Shown: piece after piece, positions 25,551-34,047 of the stretch
Numbering within the stretch: the stretch's first letter is position 1
Layout of the letters: each line of letters opens with the position of its first letter
Source of the DNA: Umezawaea sp036375055
Lineage (GTDB): Bacteria; Actinomycetota; Actinomycetes; Mycobacteriales; Pseudonocardiaceae
Length of the DNA: 64,000 nucleotides
NCBI RefSeq assembly: GCF_036375055.1
Contig: NZ_DASUSQ010000072.1
Location: forward strand, 62,001 to 126,000
Reading direction: 5' to 3'
Program-made: the position numbers and the translations under genes
The notes under the pieces: model-generated
What the model saw: only the letters and a program-made list of their open reading frames with translations
What the model was told of the DNA's origin: nothing
The model's database searches: none

Positions 25551-26192
25551 GTGGACGACTCGCTGGCACGGGAGATCGCCGACCTGGCGGCGTTGCAGCG
25601 GCTGGCGCCGATCATGACCGACTACCTGCCGAACACGGCGCAGGAGCTGCGCCCCGCGGCGCTCGCCGCCGTCGTGGACGAGGTCCTGCTCGGTTCCCGC
25701 ACGGTCCTCGTGGAGTGCGGGTGCGGGTCCTCCTCGGTGGTGCTCGCCCGGTTCCTGGCCAAGCGCGGGTTCGGCCACCTGCTGTCCATCGAGCACGACG
25801 AGCGGACCGCCGCGTTCGTCGCGGGCCAGCTCCGCCGCGAGGGCCTCGGGCACGTCGCCAGGGTCGTCCACGCGCCGCTGGACGCCCACCCGGCCGCGCT
25901 GGGCACCTCCACCTGGTACTCGCCGCGCCTGGTGCACGACGAGGTGTCGGCGTTCGTGGACCGGTTCGGCCTGGTCGACCTGCTGCTCGTCGACGGGCCC
26001 TCGCTCGGCGACGCCCGGTACCCGGCGCTGCCCGTGCTGCGCGCCGTGCTCGCGCCGGGCGCCGCCGTGCTGGTGGACGACGCCGACCGGCCGGGGGAGC
26101 AGGCCGTCCTGGTGCGCTGGGCCGAGGAGTTCTCGCTGCGCTTCCGGACCACGCCGCGCACGTCGCTGGCCACCGCCCTGGCGCTCGGCTGA
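25551..26192 (+). CDS. class I SAM-dependent O-methyltransferase-like protein
   Basis: A 213-residue Rossmann-fold methyltransferase. VECGCGSSSVVLARFL near residue 54 is motif I, LLSIEHDERTAAFV the ribose-binding acidic region, and LLLVDGPS near 146 and VLVDDADR match the O-methyltransferase (COMT/TylF) pattern. GTG at 25551 is 19 bases after the preceding stop, so the two are probably co-transcribed. The substrate is unknown. Confidence 0.75.
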   Translation: MDDSLAREIADLAALQRLAPIMTDYLPNTAQELRPAALAAVVDEVLLGSRTVLVECGCGSSSVVLARFLAKRGFGHLLSIEHDERTAAFVAGQLRREGLGHVARVVHAPLDAHPAALGTSTWYSPRLVHDEVSAFVDRFGLVDLLLVDGPSLGDARYPALPVLRAVLAPGAAVLVDDADRPGEQAVLVRWAEEFSLRFRTTPRTSLATALALG

Positions 26193-26231
26193 GCACCCGC
26201 TCCGCGTCCGCGCCGGCAGGGGTGCTCACGC

Positions 26232-26258
26232 GCGGGGCCGACGACCCGCCGGCCCCGC
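26232..26258. terminator. hairpin between convergent methyltransferase and oxidoreductase genes
   Basis: A 9-base perfect GC-rich stem (26232-26240 with 26250-26258) with a 9-base loop, lying in the 76-bp space between two convergent stops; usable by both transcripts. Confidence 0.65.
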
Positions 26259-26268
26259 TTCCCCGTTC

Positions 26269-27240
26269 CTAGGGCGTGAGCAGCAGCTTGCCGAACACGT
26301 CGCCGCCGCTCTCCAGCGCGCGGTGCGCCGCGCCCGCGTCCCGCATCGGCACGACGTCGTGGACGATCGGCTTCACCTTCCCGGCGGCGATCAGCGGCCA
26401 CAGGCCCTCGCGCACGGCCGCCACGATCTCGCCCTTGCTGCCCGGCCCGTCGACGGGCCTGCTGCGCAGCCGGGTACCGGAGACGGTGCCGAGCTTCGCC
26501 ATCAGCTTGCCGAGGTTCAGCTCGCCCGAGACCCCGCCCTGGAGGCCGATGACGACGAGCCTGCCGCCGAGGTTGAGCACGTCGACGTTGCGGTCCAGGT
26601 ACTTGGCGCCCATGTTGTCCAGCACGACGTCGGCCGCCCCCACCTCGGCCACGAAGTCCTGCTCGCGGTAGTTGACGGTGATGTCCGCGCCGAGTTCGGC
26701 GCACCGCGCGAGCCGCTCGGCCGACCCGGCCGTCACGGCCACCCGCGCGCCGAGCGCCTTGCCGACCTGGACGGCGTGCGTGCCGATGCCGCCCGCGCCG
26801 CCGTGCACCAGCAGCAGTTCGCCCTCGCGCAGCCCGGCGTGCAGGACGACGTTCGACCACACCGTGCACGCCACCTCGGGCAGCGCGGCGGCGGTCACCA
26901 GGTCGACGCCGTCGGGCAGCGGCAGGAGCTGCGGGGCGGGCACCGCGACCTTCTCGGCGTAGCCGCCACCCGCCAGCAGCGCGCACACCTCGTCGCCGAC
27001 CCGCCAGCCCGTGACGCCCTCGCCGAGCGCGGAGACCGTGCCCGAGCACTCCATGCCGAGGATCTCCGACGCGCCCGGCGGTGGCGGGTAGAAACCTTGC
27101 CGCTGCAACAGGTCGGCTCGGTTCAGCGCGCTCGCCGCCACGTCCAGCAGCACCTCGCCGGGGCCGGGGACGGGATCCGGGACCTCGGTCCACTCCAGCA
27201 CGTCCGGGCCACCTGGTTCACGAATCGTGATCGCGTACAT
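26269..27240 (-). CDS. NAD(P)H:quinone oxidoreductase, zinc-less MDR family (Rv3777-like)
   Basis: A 323-residue quinone oxidoreductase (PIG3/QOR type). MYAITIREPGGPDVLEW at the start, SALNRADLLQRQGFYPPPPG near 41, and the NADPH-binding VHGGAGGIGTHAVQVGKALG near 140 are diagnostic. No catalytic zinc ligands of alcohol dehydrogenases are seen. ATG at 27240; an upstream in-frame codon at 27267 would add nine non-conserved residues. The combination with bpa and the desulfurase-like gene mirrors Rv3777-Rv3780. Confidence 0.9.
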   Translation of the reverse strand: MYAITIREPGGPDVLEWTEVPDPVPGPGEVLLDVAASALNRADLLQRQGFYPPPPGASEILGMECSGTVSALGEGVTGWRVGDEVCALLAGGGYAEKVAVPAPQLLPLPDGVDLVTAAALPEVACTVWSNVVLHAGLREGELLLVHGGAGGIGTHAVQVGKALGARVAVTAGSAERLARCAELGADITVNYREQDFVAEVGAADVVLDNMGAKYLDRNVDVLNLGGRLVVIGLQGGVSGELNLGKLMAKLGTVSGTRLRSRPVDGPGSKGEIVAAVREGLWPLIAAGKVKPIVHDVVPMRDAGAAHRALESGGDVFGKLLLTP

Positions 27241-27296
27241 GGCTTCGACGGTAATCCGCTCGCGCACCGGCCGCCTCGCCCGGCAGCATCGGCGGC

Positions 27297-27929
27297 ATGG
27301 ACCCGTGGCCCCTGCGACACCTGGTGCTGAGCACCCCCCGTCTGGAACTGCGCCCGGACGACGACGAGGGCCTCCTCGAACTCGCCGAGCAGGCCCGCCT
27401 CGGCGTGCACCCGCCCGACGAGATGCCGTTCGCCGTCGAGTGGACCGACACCGCGCCCGAGGACCTCGGGCGCGGCGTGTTCCAGCACCACTGGAGGGCC
27501 CGCGCCGACATCAGGCCCGCCGACTGGTCGGTCCACTTCCTCGTCCGCTCCGAAGGCCGCGTCATCGGCACGCAGGGGCTCAGCGCGAAGGACTTCGCGA
27601 TCAGCGGCGAGGTCAGCACCGGCTCGTGGATCGGGTTGCGACACCAGGGCAGGGGCATCGGCACCGAGATGCGCGCCGCGGTGCTGCTGTTCGCGTTCGA
27701 CCACCTCGGAGCTGTCAGGGCCAGGTCGTCGGCGTGGAGCGGGAACCCGAAGTCGAACGGCGTCAGCCGCAAGCTCGGTTACGTGCGGGACGGCACCCGG
27801 ACGGTGGTCCGGAGGGGCGAGGCGACCGAGGACGTGCGCTTCCTGGTCACACCCGACCGGTTCGTCAGACCAGACTGGGAGCTGGGCGTGACCGGGCTCA
27901 CAGCGTGTCTTGACCTGCTCACCGGCTGA
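27297..27929 (+). CDS. GNAT family N-acetyltransferase (RimJ/RimL type)
   Basis: A 210-residue acetyltransferase. LVLSTPRLELRP at residues 9-20 is the usual RimJ/RimL start, VIGTQGLSAKDFA the central strand, LRHQGRGIGTEM the acetyl-CoA pyrophosphate loop (Q/RxxGxG/A) and NPKSNGVSRKLGY the C-terminal motif. ATG at 27297 lies 56 bases from the divergent oxidoreductase start. The acceptor is unknown. Confidence 0.88.
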   Translation: MDPWPLRHLVLSTPRLELRPDDDEGLLELAEQARLGVHPPDEMPFAVEWTDTAPEDLGRGVFQHHWRARADIRPADWSVHFLVRSEGRVIGTQGLSAKDFAISGEVSTGSWIGLRHQGRGIGTEMRAAVLLFAFDHLGAVRARSSAWSGNPKSNGVSRKLGYVRDGTRTVVRRGEATEDVRFLVTPDRFVRPDWELGVTGLTACLDLLTG

Positions 27930-28008
27930 CAACCCTCCGAGTGACGGATTGATTTCGGACAGTCGATCTATGCATGGTTCTGCATCCGAACGATTGGGGA
28001 GCTCGATC

Positions 28009-29532
28009 ATGTCCGGAAGAACACGACGCGCTGGCTGCAGCGCGATCGCGGCCGCCGCCGCACTGGCGCTCTTCGCCGCGCCAACCGCATCCGCGGGTCC
28101 GACCGCGGAGCCCGAGGGCCCCGCACTGGCGAAGAAGCTCGTGAAGGCCGTGTCGGCCGACAGCGTCAACCGCCACCTCATCGCGTTCCAGCGGCTGTCC
28201 GACCGCAACGGGGGGACGCGCGCGGTCGGCACGCCCGGCTACGAGGCGAGCGTGGAGTACGTCGCGGGCAAGCTGCGCGGCGCCGGGTTCGACGTCACGA
28301 CGCCGGAGTTCACCTACCCGGTCCAGGTGACCGACGCCGCCAGCGCCAAGGTCGGCACGTCCACCTACGAGGCCATCCCGATGGAGTTCTCGCCGCAGAC
28401 GCCGGTCGGTGGCATCACCGGCCCGCTGCGCGCGGTCCCCGAGGACGCGACGCCGGGCTGTGAGGCGACCGACTTCGCGGGCCAGGACTTCACCGGCTCG
28501 ATCGCACTCGTCCGCCGCGGCGCGTGCACGTTCGACATCAAGCACCGCAACGCGGCCGCCGCGGGCGCCATCGGCGTCATCGTCGCCAACAACACCGCGG
28601 GCCCGCTGTCCGGCGTCACCCTCGGCACCCCCGGCGTCGTGCCCACGGGCGGCGTCACCCAGGCCGACGGCACGACGCTGTTCGGCCGCGCGGGCGAGTC
28701 CGTCACGCTGGACATGCGGTACCACGAGGACCTGAAGGTGGCGCGCAACGTCATCGCGCAGACCAAGACTGGCCGCAAGGACAACGTCGTGATGGCCGGG
28801 TCGCACCTCGACAGCGTCGAGACCGGCGCGGGCATCAACGACAACGGCTCGGGTTCCGCCGCGCTGCTGGAGACCGCCATCCAGCTCGGCGCGAAGCCGA
28901 AGGTCTCCAACGCGGTCCGCTTCGCGTGGTGGGGCGCCGAGGAGCTGGGGCTCATCGGCTCCACGGAGTACGTGCGGGCGCTGACGTTCGAGCAGCAGCT
29001 CGACATCGCGCTGTACCTGAACTTCGACATGGTCGCCTCACCGAACGCGGGGTACTTCGTCTACGACGGCGACGACTCCGACGCGGTCGGCGCGGGCGCG
29101 GGCCCCTACGGTTCCGCCCAGATCGAGAAGGCGTTCGTCGACTACCTCAAGGTCGGCAAGGGCGTCGAGACCGAGGGGACCGACTTCTCCGGTCGTTCGG
29201 ACTACGGCGAGTTCATCGCCGTCGGCATCCCCGCTGGTGGCCTGTTCACCGGCGCCGAGGGCGTCAAGACGGCCTCCCAGGCCGCCAAGTGGGGCGGCAC
29301 GGCGGGCGTGGCCTACGACAAGTGCTACCACCAGGCCTGCGACAACCTGGGCAACCTCGACCGCGTGGCGCTCGACCGCAACGCGGACGCCATCGCCTGG
29401 GTGGCGGCGTCCTACGGCGTCAGCACCGAGGACGTGAACGGCGTTCCGCCGCGTCCGAAGCGCGCCGAGGCCCGCGCGGCGACGGCTCGCACCGCCGCCG
29501 CCGAGCACCACTCGCACGCGGCCGCTTCGTAG
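28009..29532 (+). CDS. secreted M28 family aminopeptidase with PA domain
   Basis: A 507-residue secreted zinc aminopeptidase. The signal peptide (Arg-rich start, hydrophobic stretch, cleavage near ASAG at about 30) is followed by an N-terminal domain, a PA insert (about 140-235, with LVRRGACTF and GAIGVIVANN), and the M28 catalytic domain. All zinc ligands/catalytic residues are visible: His266 (GSHLDS), Asp278 (NDNGSG), Glu311-Glu312 (GAEELG), Asp340 (NFDMVAS) and His441 (CYHQACD). The tail after 480 is low-complexity Ala/His-rich. ATG at 28009 has GGGGA upstream. Confidence 0.95.
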   Translation: MSGRTRRAGCSAIAAAAALALFAAPTASAGPTAEPEGPALAKKLVKAVSADSVNRHLIAFQRLSDRNGGTRAVGTPGYEASVEYVAGKLRGAGFDVTTPEFTYPVQVTDAASAKVGTSTYEAIPMEFSPQTPVGGITGPLRAVPEDATPGCEATDFAGQDFTGSIALVRRGACTFDIKHRNAAAAGAIGVIVANNTAGPLSGVTLGTPGVVPTGGVTQADGTTLFGRAGESVTLDMRYHEDLKVARNVIAQTKTGRKDNVVMAGSHLDSVETGAGINDNGSGSAALLETAIQLGAKPKVSNAVRFAWWGAEELGLIGSTEYVRALTFEQQLDIALYLNFDMVASPNAGYFVYDGDDSDAVGAGAGPYGSAQIEKAFVDYLKVGKGVETEGTDFSGRSDYGEFIAVGIPAGGLFTGAEGVKTASQAAKWGGTAGVAYDKCYHQACDNLGNLDRVALDRNADAIAWVAASYGVSTEDVNGVPPRPKRAEARAATARTAAAEHHSHAAAS

Positions 29533-29546
29533 GGCCACCGACGACG

Positions 29547-29583
29547 AGGGGCGCCCCCGGAGGAGTTCTCCGGGGGCGCCCCT
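29547..29583. terminator. bidirectional hairpin terminator
   Basis: A perfect 16-base stem (29547-29562 with 29568-29583) and a 5-base loop between the convergent aminopeptidase and metallopeptidase genes. Confidence 0.9.
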
Positions 29584-29598
29584 TCGCGTCGAGCGGGC

Positions 29599-30522
29599 TC
29601 AGCCCAGGTTGTTCGTGCCGAACGTGTCGCAGCGGGCCGGGTCGCCGCTGTCGTACCCGGCGCGGTACCACTTCTGCCGCTGCGCCGAGGAGCCGTGGCT
29701 GAACTGGGTCGTGTCGACCTTGCCGCCGCCCAGCTCCTTCTGGATGTAGTCGTCGCCGATGCGGCCCGCGGCGTCCAGCGCCGCGTTGATGTCCTCGTCG
29801 GTCACGCCGGTGATGAGGGGCTTGCCGGAGGCCGTGGGGACGGTCGTGGCGTGGTTCGCCCACGCGCCCGCGTAGCAGTCGGCCTGGAGTTCGAGGCGGA
29901 CCGAGTCCGACTGGGGGCCGGTGCCCTGCTTGACCCGGTCCGACGTGCCCAGCAGGTTCTGGATGTGGTGGCCGTACTCGTGGGCCAGCACGTAGGCCTC
30001 GACGAACGGGCCGCCGGTGGCGCCGAACGTGGTCTTCAGCTCCTGGAAGAACGCCAGGTCGATGTAGACCTCGGCGTCGGCCGGGCAGTAGAACGGGCCC
30101 GCCGCGGAGGTCGCGCTGCCGCAGCCGCCCGTGTTCACGCCGCCCTGGAAGAAGTTCGTCTGCGCGGGCTTGTAGGTGTTGCCCGAGCGGGCGTACTGGT
30201 CCGCCCAGTACGCCTGGATGGAGTTGATGAACGCGACGGCGCGGCAGTCGTCCTCGCGGTTCGCGTCCGCCCCGGTCTTGCACTTCTCGCGGATCGCGGC
30301 CGAGTCGACCTGCTGGTTCTGGCCCACGTCGCCGAAGCCCGAGCCGGACGGCAGTTGGAAGCCGCTGCCGCCCGCGAACTGCGACAGCAGGAAGTAGATG
30401 ACCAGGCCGACGATGCCCAGGCCGCCACCGCCGAGGGCGACCCGCCCGCCGACGCCTCCGCCACCACCCCGCTGGTCGTCGATCTGGGACGTGTCGAGTT
30501 CGGCATCTTCGTTGAACTGCAC
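29599..30522 (-). CDS. membrane-anchored neutral zinc metallopeptidase (YpfJ family)
   Basis: A 307-residue protein with a short acidic cytoplasmic N-terminus, a Gly-rich run, one transmembrane helix (about 32-50) and an extracytoplasmic metallopeptidase domain. The zinc motif HEYGHH is at 181-186, with the third-ligand region ELQADCYAGAWA downstream and the family end segment GYDSGDPARCDTF. GTG at 30522 is selected by a GGGAGG site 8-9 bases upstream. The substrate is not known for the family. Confidence 0.92.
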   Translation of the reverse strand: MQFNEDAELDTSQIDDQRGGGGGVGGRVALGGGGLGIVGLVIYFLLSQFAGGSGFQLPSGSGFGDVGQNQQVDSAAIREKCKTGADANREDDCRAVAFINSIQAYWADQYARSGNTYKPAQTNFFQGGVNTGGCGSATSAAGPFYCPADAEVYIDLAFFQELKTTFGATGGPFVEAYVLAHEYGHHIQNLLGTSDRVKQGTGPQSDSVRLELQADCYAGAWANHATTVPTASGKPLITGVTDEDINAALDAAGRIGDDYIQKELGGGKVDTTQFSHGSSAQRQKWYRAGYDSGDPARCDTFGTNNLG

Positions 30523-30572
30523 CGCGTGTCCTCCCGCCAAGACCCCTAGTCGGGACACGATAGCCCCGGACG

Positions 30573-30612
30573 CGCCTGGGTGCGGTGCCCGACAGGGCCC
30601 CGCACCCAGGCG
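30573..30612 (-). terminator. strong hairpin in the leader of the metallopeptidase gene
   Basis: An 18-position stem with one mismatch (30573-30590 with 30595-30612) around a GACA loop, ending about 50 bases upstream of the metallopeptidase GTG. It would act either as the terminator of a short upstream transcript or as an attenuator; no T-run follows. Confidence 0.6.
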
Positions 30613-31099
30613 TTACTTGGTGGGAAATGACGATCGCCGTCATCGCGAGGTTGGCGTGGAATTCGGCCAGTTCCGCTCCTGAGAGGGAACCGATGCCGAA
30701 CTCAACAGCGTCGACGTGCGCGGATGACACCGGTGGCGCCTGCGCACCCGATACCTGGCTTTCACTGCTCACATTCGCGACCGGATCGTGAAATCAGGTC
30801 CGATCGTGGGGATGCAGCGGACGACGAGCATCACTGCGAAGAGTTACCTGCATGGCACCACCTGACCCCTTCCGGGAGTGCCACCGTAAATAACTTTCCG
30901 GTTTCTTCGGTGGTCTGTCCCTTTCACGACTATGCGCTTGATCAGCTAAAACCGCAACAGGTGGTGGCGTCCTGAAACTGGTGAAGATTTCCTCACCACA
31001 CGGGTGAGCGGAGAGCGAACAATGGTCGCGCAGAGCGATCGGCGAGTTCGGAGATCATATCGGCGAATAGCCGGACGATCTTTTCCCGTTCTTCCGCTC

Positions 31100-31140
31100 G
31101 TGGGCGGCCCGGCGGGGGAGAACCCCACCGGACCGCCCAC
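31100..31140 (-). terminator. hairpin terminator after 5'-nucleotidase gene
   Basis: An 18-position stem with two mismatches (31100-31117 with 31123-31140) and a 5-base loop, 12 bases past the nucleotidase stop. Confidence 0.75.
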
Positions 31141-31152
31141 GGGGAAACCTGA

Positions 31153-32865
31153 CTACGGGGTGGTGGTGATGCGGCCCAGCGCCGGGGGCGCCTGGTTCGG
31201 CTGCGCGGTCAGGTACGCCGCGAAGGCGTCCAGGTCGATGCCGCCGCCCGTGATGGCCGTGCCCTCGGTGAAGCCGGGGAAGCCGTCACCGCCGCCCTGG
31301 AGGAAGCTGTTGATCGTCACGCGGTAGCTCGCCGCCGGGTCGACCGGCGTACCGCTGATCGCCAGGTTGGAGATCTTCGAGCCGATGGGCGCGGACGTCG
31401 ACCACGAGTAGCTCAGGTTCGCCGACGGCTGGAGCACGATCTGCCGCGTCGCCGACCACTGCTGCTCCAGGACGGTCTTGAGCTGCGCGCCGGTCAGCGT
31501 GACCGTCTGGAGGATGTTGCCGAACGGCTGGACGGTGAACGCCTCGCCGTAGGTGACCACGCCGTTGCCCTCACCCGCGGGCGAGCTGGGGAACGCGAGG
31601 TCGGCGCGCACGCCGCCGGGGTTCATCAGCGCGATGACCGCGCCGTTGCCGGTGGTGGCGGCGAGCTGCGAGTCCGCGATCAGGTTGCCCAGCGGCGACT
31701 CGCCGGTCGGGGCCTGCGCGCGCGGGATGTCGGCGCTGATCGTGCCGATCTGCCGGTTGGCGATCGGGCCCGACTTCGTCTTCGCCTTGTCGATGACGGC
31801 CTGCACGGCCGGGTCCGGCGCGACGTCCTGGGTGACGATCTTGTTCTCGGCCCTGGTCTCCGAGCGGACGACGTCGCGGGTCTTGCGGTCGATCTTCAGG
31901 TCGACGACGGACAGCTCACGGCCGAACGCGAGGCCCTCGATGAACGGACGGGGGTTGCCCGCCGGGTCCTTCACCGTGCAGTTGTAGTGCTGGTGGCTGT
32001 GGCCGCTGAACACGGCGTCGATCTTCGGGCTGACCTTCTCCGCGATGAGCTGGCCGGGGCCGGGCGTGTTCGTGCAGCCGTTCGGGCCGCCGTTCGCCGC
32101 CACCTGGTCGCCCTGGTGCACCAGCAGCACGATCGACTTGATGCCGATCAGGTTCAGCAGGTCCGCGTACCTGTTCGCCGCCTTGACCTCGTCGCCGAAC
32201 TGGAGCTCCTTGACGCCGTTCGGGTCGACCAGGATCGGCACGTCCTTCAGCGGCATGCCGATGAAGCCGATCGGCACGCCGTCGCGGACCTCCACCCAGA
32301 ACGGCGGCAGCGCGGGCAGACCGCTGTTCACCTTGGTCACGTTCGCGCCCAGGATCGGGAACTTCGCGCCGGTGTACCGGTCGTTGAACTGGCAGCCGTC
32401 CACCGGGTGGCAGCCGCCGTGCTGGATGCGCAGCAGTTCCCGGTAGCCCTCGTCGAACTCGTGGTTGCCCGCCGCGGTCGTGTTCATCCCGACCTTGTTC
32501 AGGATGTCGATCGTCGGCTCGTCGTGGAACAGCGCGGACACGATCGGCGACGCGCCGATCAGGTCGCCCTGGCCCACGATCACCGAGTTCTTGACCTGCG
32601 CCTGGAGGTTCCTGATGTGGGTCGCGTTGTACGCGGCGCCACCGGCGTTCACCGTGGTGCCGTCGGCCAGCGTCACGCGGCCGGACGAGCCGGTCGGCGG
32701 CTCGATGTTGCCGTGCAGGTCGTTGATGCCGATCAGGCGGACGTCCACCGTGCGCTGCGCGCGTTGGGCGTCGACATCAGCCTGAGCCGGGCTGCCGGCG
32801 AACGTGATCGCCAGTCCAACCCCGGCGGTCGCCACGAGCGCGGCGGTCCGTCTGAACGAACTCAT
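31153..32865 (-). CDS. secreted bifunctional 2',3'-cyclic nucleotide phosphodiesterase / 5'-nucleotidase
   Basis: A 570-residue secreted enzyme that scavenges nucleotides outside the cell. A signal peptide (FRRTAALVATAGVGLAITFAG, cleavage after AQA at 27-29) precedes the calcineurin-like metallophosphatase domain: INDLHGN (Asp49, His51), GQGDLIGAS, AAGNHEFDEG and FSGHSHQHY supply the two-metal site. The C-terminal 5'-nucleotidase domain includes NLIADSQL, NPGGVRADL and NSFLQGGGDGFPGF. ATG at 32865 follows AGGAGGAAAC. There is no obvious C-terminal anchor, so it is probably released. Confidence 0.95.
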   Translation of the reverse strand: MSSFRRTAALVATAGVGLAITFAGSPAQADVDAQRAQRTVDVRLIGINDLHGNIEPPTGSSGRVTLADGTTVNAGGAAYNATHIRNLQAQVKNSVIVGQGDLIGASPIVSALFHDEPTIDILNKVGMNTTAAGNHEFDEGYRELLRIQHGGCHPVDGCQFNDRYTGAKFPILGANVTKVNSGLPALPPFWVEVRDGVPIGFIGMPLKDVPILVDPNGVKELQFGDEVKAANRYADLLNLIGIKSIVLLVHQGDQVAANGGPNGCTNTPGPGQLIAEKVSPKIDAVFSGHSHQHYNCTVKDPAGNPRPFIEGLAFGRELSVVDLKIDRKTRDVVRSETRAENKIVTQDVAPDPAVQAVIDKAKTKSGPIANRQIGTISADIPRAQAPTGESPLGNLIADSQLAATTGNGAVIALMNPGGVRADLAFPSSPAGEGNGVVTYGEAFTVQPFGNILQTVTLTGAQLKTVLEQQWSATRQIVLQPSANLSYSWSTSAPIGSKISNLAISGTPVDPAASYRVTINSFLQGGGDGFPGFTEGTAITGGGIDLDAFAAYLTAQPNQAPPALGRITTTP

Positions 32866-33005
32866 GTTTCCTCCTGCTTGGCGCCTGAGTAGGCAGGCGC
32901 GCTACGGCGGTGGAGTTTGCCTCGCCGCGCGGCCGGAAACCAGTCATCCAGGTGGATCGTCGATGAATGGAGATGTCACGTCCTCGCGGGATTAACCTGG
33001 TCGGC

Positions 33006-33482
33006 GTGACGGATGCCGGGCAGGAGCCGCGTTGGCTCGATCAGGACGAGATGCGCGCGTGGCGCAACTACGTGACCGCGGCGGCGATGCTGGAGGACCG
33101 CCTGCACCGCGAGTTGCAGACCGGCCACGGACTGTCGCTGGCCGACTACGAGCTGATGGTTCGGCTCTCCGAACAGCCGGGCGGCTCGATGCGCATGTCC
33201 CAGCTCGCCGAGGACGTGGCCTCCTCGAAGAGCCGCGTCTCCCACCAGGTCGCCCGCATGGAGCGCGAAGGCCTCCTGCAACGCCGCGAGTGCGACCAGG
33301 ACGGCAGGGGCGTGCTGGCCGAACTCACCGACCGCGGCCTGCGCGCCCTCCAGACCGCCGCACCGACCCACGTCAGCGGCGTGCGCGACCACATGATCGA
33401 CCTGCTGACGTCCGAGGAGCAGGAGGTGTTGGCCAAGGTGTTCGACCGGGTCAAGGCGCACCTGCGGTCGCTCGACGGGTAA
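33006..33482 (+). CDS. MarR family transcriptional regulator
   Basis: A 158-residue winged-helix regulator. The helix-turn-helix is MSQLAEDVASSKSRVSHQVARMEREGLL (about residues 61-88), followed by the wing RRECDQDGRGVLAELTDRG. GTG at 33006 is favoured because homology starts around residue 10; an ATG at 32967 would add 13 residues. It diverges from the nucleotidase gene with about 140 bp between the starts, so that gene is a candidate target, but no operator is apparent. Confidence 0.9.
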   Translation: MTDAGQEPRWLDQDEMRAWRNYVTAAAMLEDRLHRELQTGHGLSLADYELMVRLSEQPGGSMRMSQLAEDVASSKSRVSHQVARMEREGLLQRRECDQDGRGVLAELTDRGLRALQTAAPTHVSGVRDHMIDLLTSEEQEVLAKVFDRVKAHLRSLDG

Positions 33483-33496
33483 CCTGGCTCGCGCAG

Positions 33497-33581
33497 GGAA
33501 GCGTGGCAGAGCGGCCGAATGCATCCGCCTTGAAAGCGGAAGATGGGAAACCATCCGGGGGTTCAAATCCCTCCGCTTCCG
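33497..33581 (+). tRNA. tRNA-Ser (anticodon TGA)
   Basis: The acceptor stem GGAAGCG (33497-33503) pairs with CGCTTCC (33574-33580), discriminator G at 33581, CCA not encoded. The anticodon loop TTGAAAG gives TGA, there is a long variable arm typical of serine tRNA, and the T-loop is GGTTCAAATCC. It starts 14 bases after the MarR stop and is followed by a terminator. Confidence 0.97.
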
Positions 33582-33602
33582 CAAGTCCGACCAGCACGGA
33601 CA

Positions 33603-33632
33603 GGGGCGGCTCACCGCGTGGTGAGCCGCCCC
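33603..33632 (+). terminator. hairpin terminator after tRNA-Ser(TGA)
   Basis: A 13-base perfect stem (33603-33615 with 33620-33632) and a GCGT loop, 21 bases after the tRNA end. Confidence 0.85.
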
Positions 33633-33666
33633 TCGTGCGTCGTCGTCCCATTCGTCGTCCCAATTC

Positions 33667-33692
33667 GCTTCCCGTTGTGGACCACGGGAAGC
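33667..33692. repeat. 9-base inverted repeat between tRNA-Ser terminator and PIN remnant
   Basis: GCTTCCCGT at 33667-33675 is repeated inverted at 33684-33692 with an 8-base spacer. It lies 35 bases before the ATG of the PIN-domain remnant; it could be an operator or a second terminator. Confidence 0.4.
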
Positions 33693-33726
33693 CGTTCAGG
33701 CGAGCCGCCGACGCGGGAACGTCCGC

Positions 33727-33890
33727 ATGACTCCCGTTCTGGACAGCGAAGGGCTGGCCGAGGCGGTTCTTCGTGATCGTGAACCGACAACCTGGTTGGC
33801 CGTGGCGCGTGCCGCTGACGAACGGGTGATCTTCTCACCTCCGACCCCGACGACATGGCCGTGCTCTGCGGTCACCGGCGACGGTCGTGA
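33727..33890 (+). pseudogene. internally deleted PIN-domain (VapC-like) toxin gene remnant
   Basis: The first frame, from ATG 33727, encodes about 33 residues resembling the start of an actinobacterial PIN domain (VLDSEGLAEAVLRDRE with the first catalytic Asp, then WLAVARAADERV). From about 33826 the reading frame that makes sense shifts to DLLTSDPDDMAVLCG and stops at the TGA at 33888. TSDPDD is the usual C-terminal PIN motif. About 70-80 central residues of a normal 130-residue protein are missing and the two halves are in different frames, so the gene is dead. Assignment rests on recognised motifs only. Confidence 0.55.
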
Positions 33891-34047
33891 AGGTGTGACG
33901 GCGTCCCAGGACGTGGGACCCGGTCCTCCGCGCTTCGCCCGAATGCACGAGCGCGCCTCCCGTGAGTTGGTGAACGCGATCGCGGCAGGCGTCGTGCGGA
34001 ACGGGCTCGTGGTCACGTTCACCGTGGGTTTCGGGGACACTGCGGCG

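Larger units (their letters stand above)
30523..31152. other. 630-bp intergenic region without a confirmed gene
   Basis: Lies between two minus-strand genes, upstream of the metallopeptidase and downstream of the 5'-nucleotidase. Base composition is clearly lower in GC than its surroundings over about 30790-31090. It contains two strong hairpins (30573-30612, 31100-31140). A minus-strand open frame from a GTG at 30772 is discussed as a finding but has no stop before it enters the metallopeptidase gene in another frame; other short frames here have no ribosome sites I can see. Confidence 0.5.
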
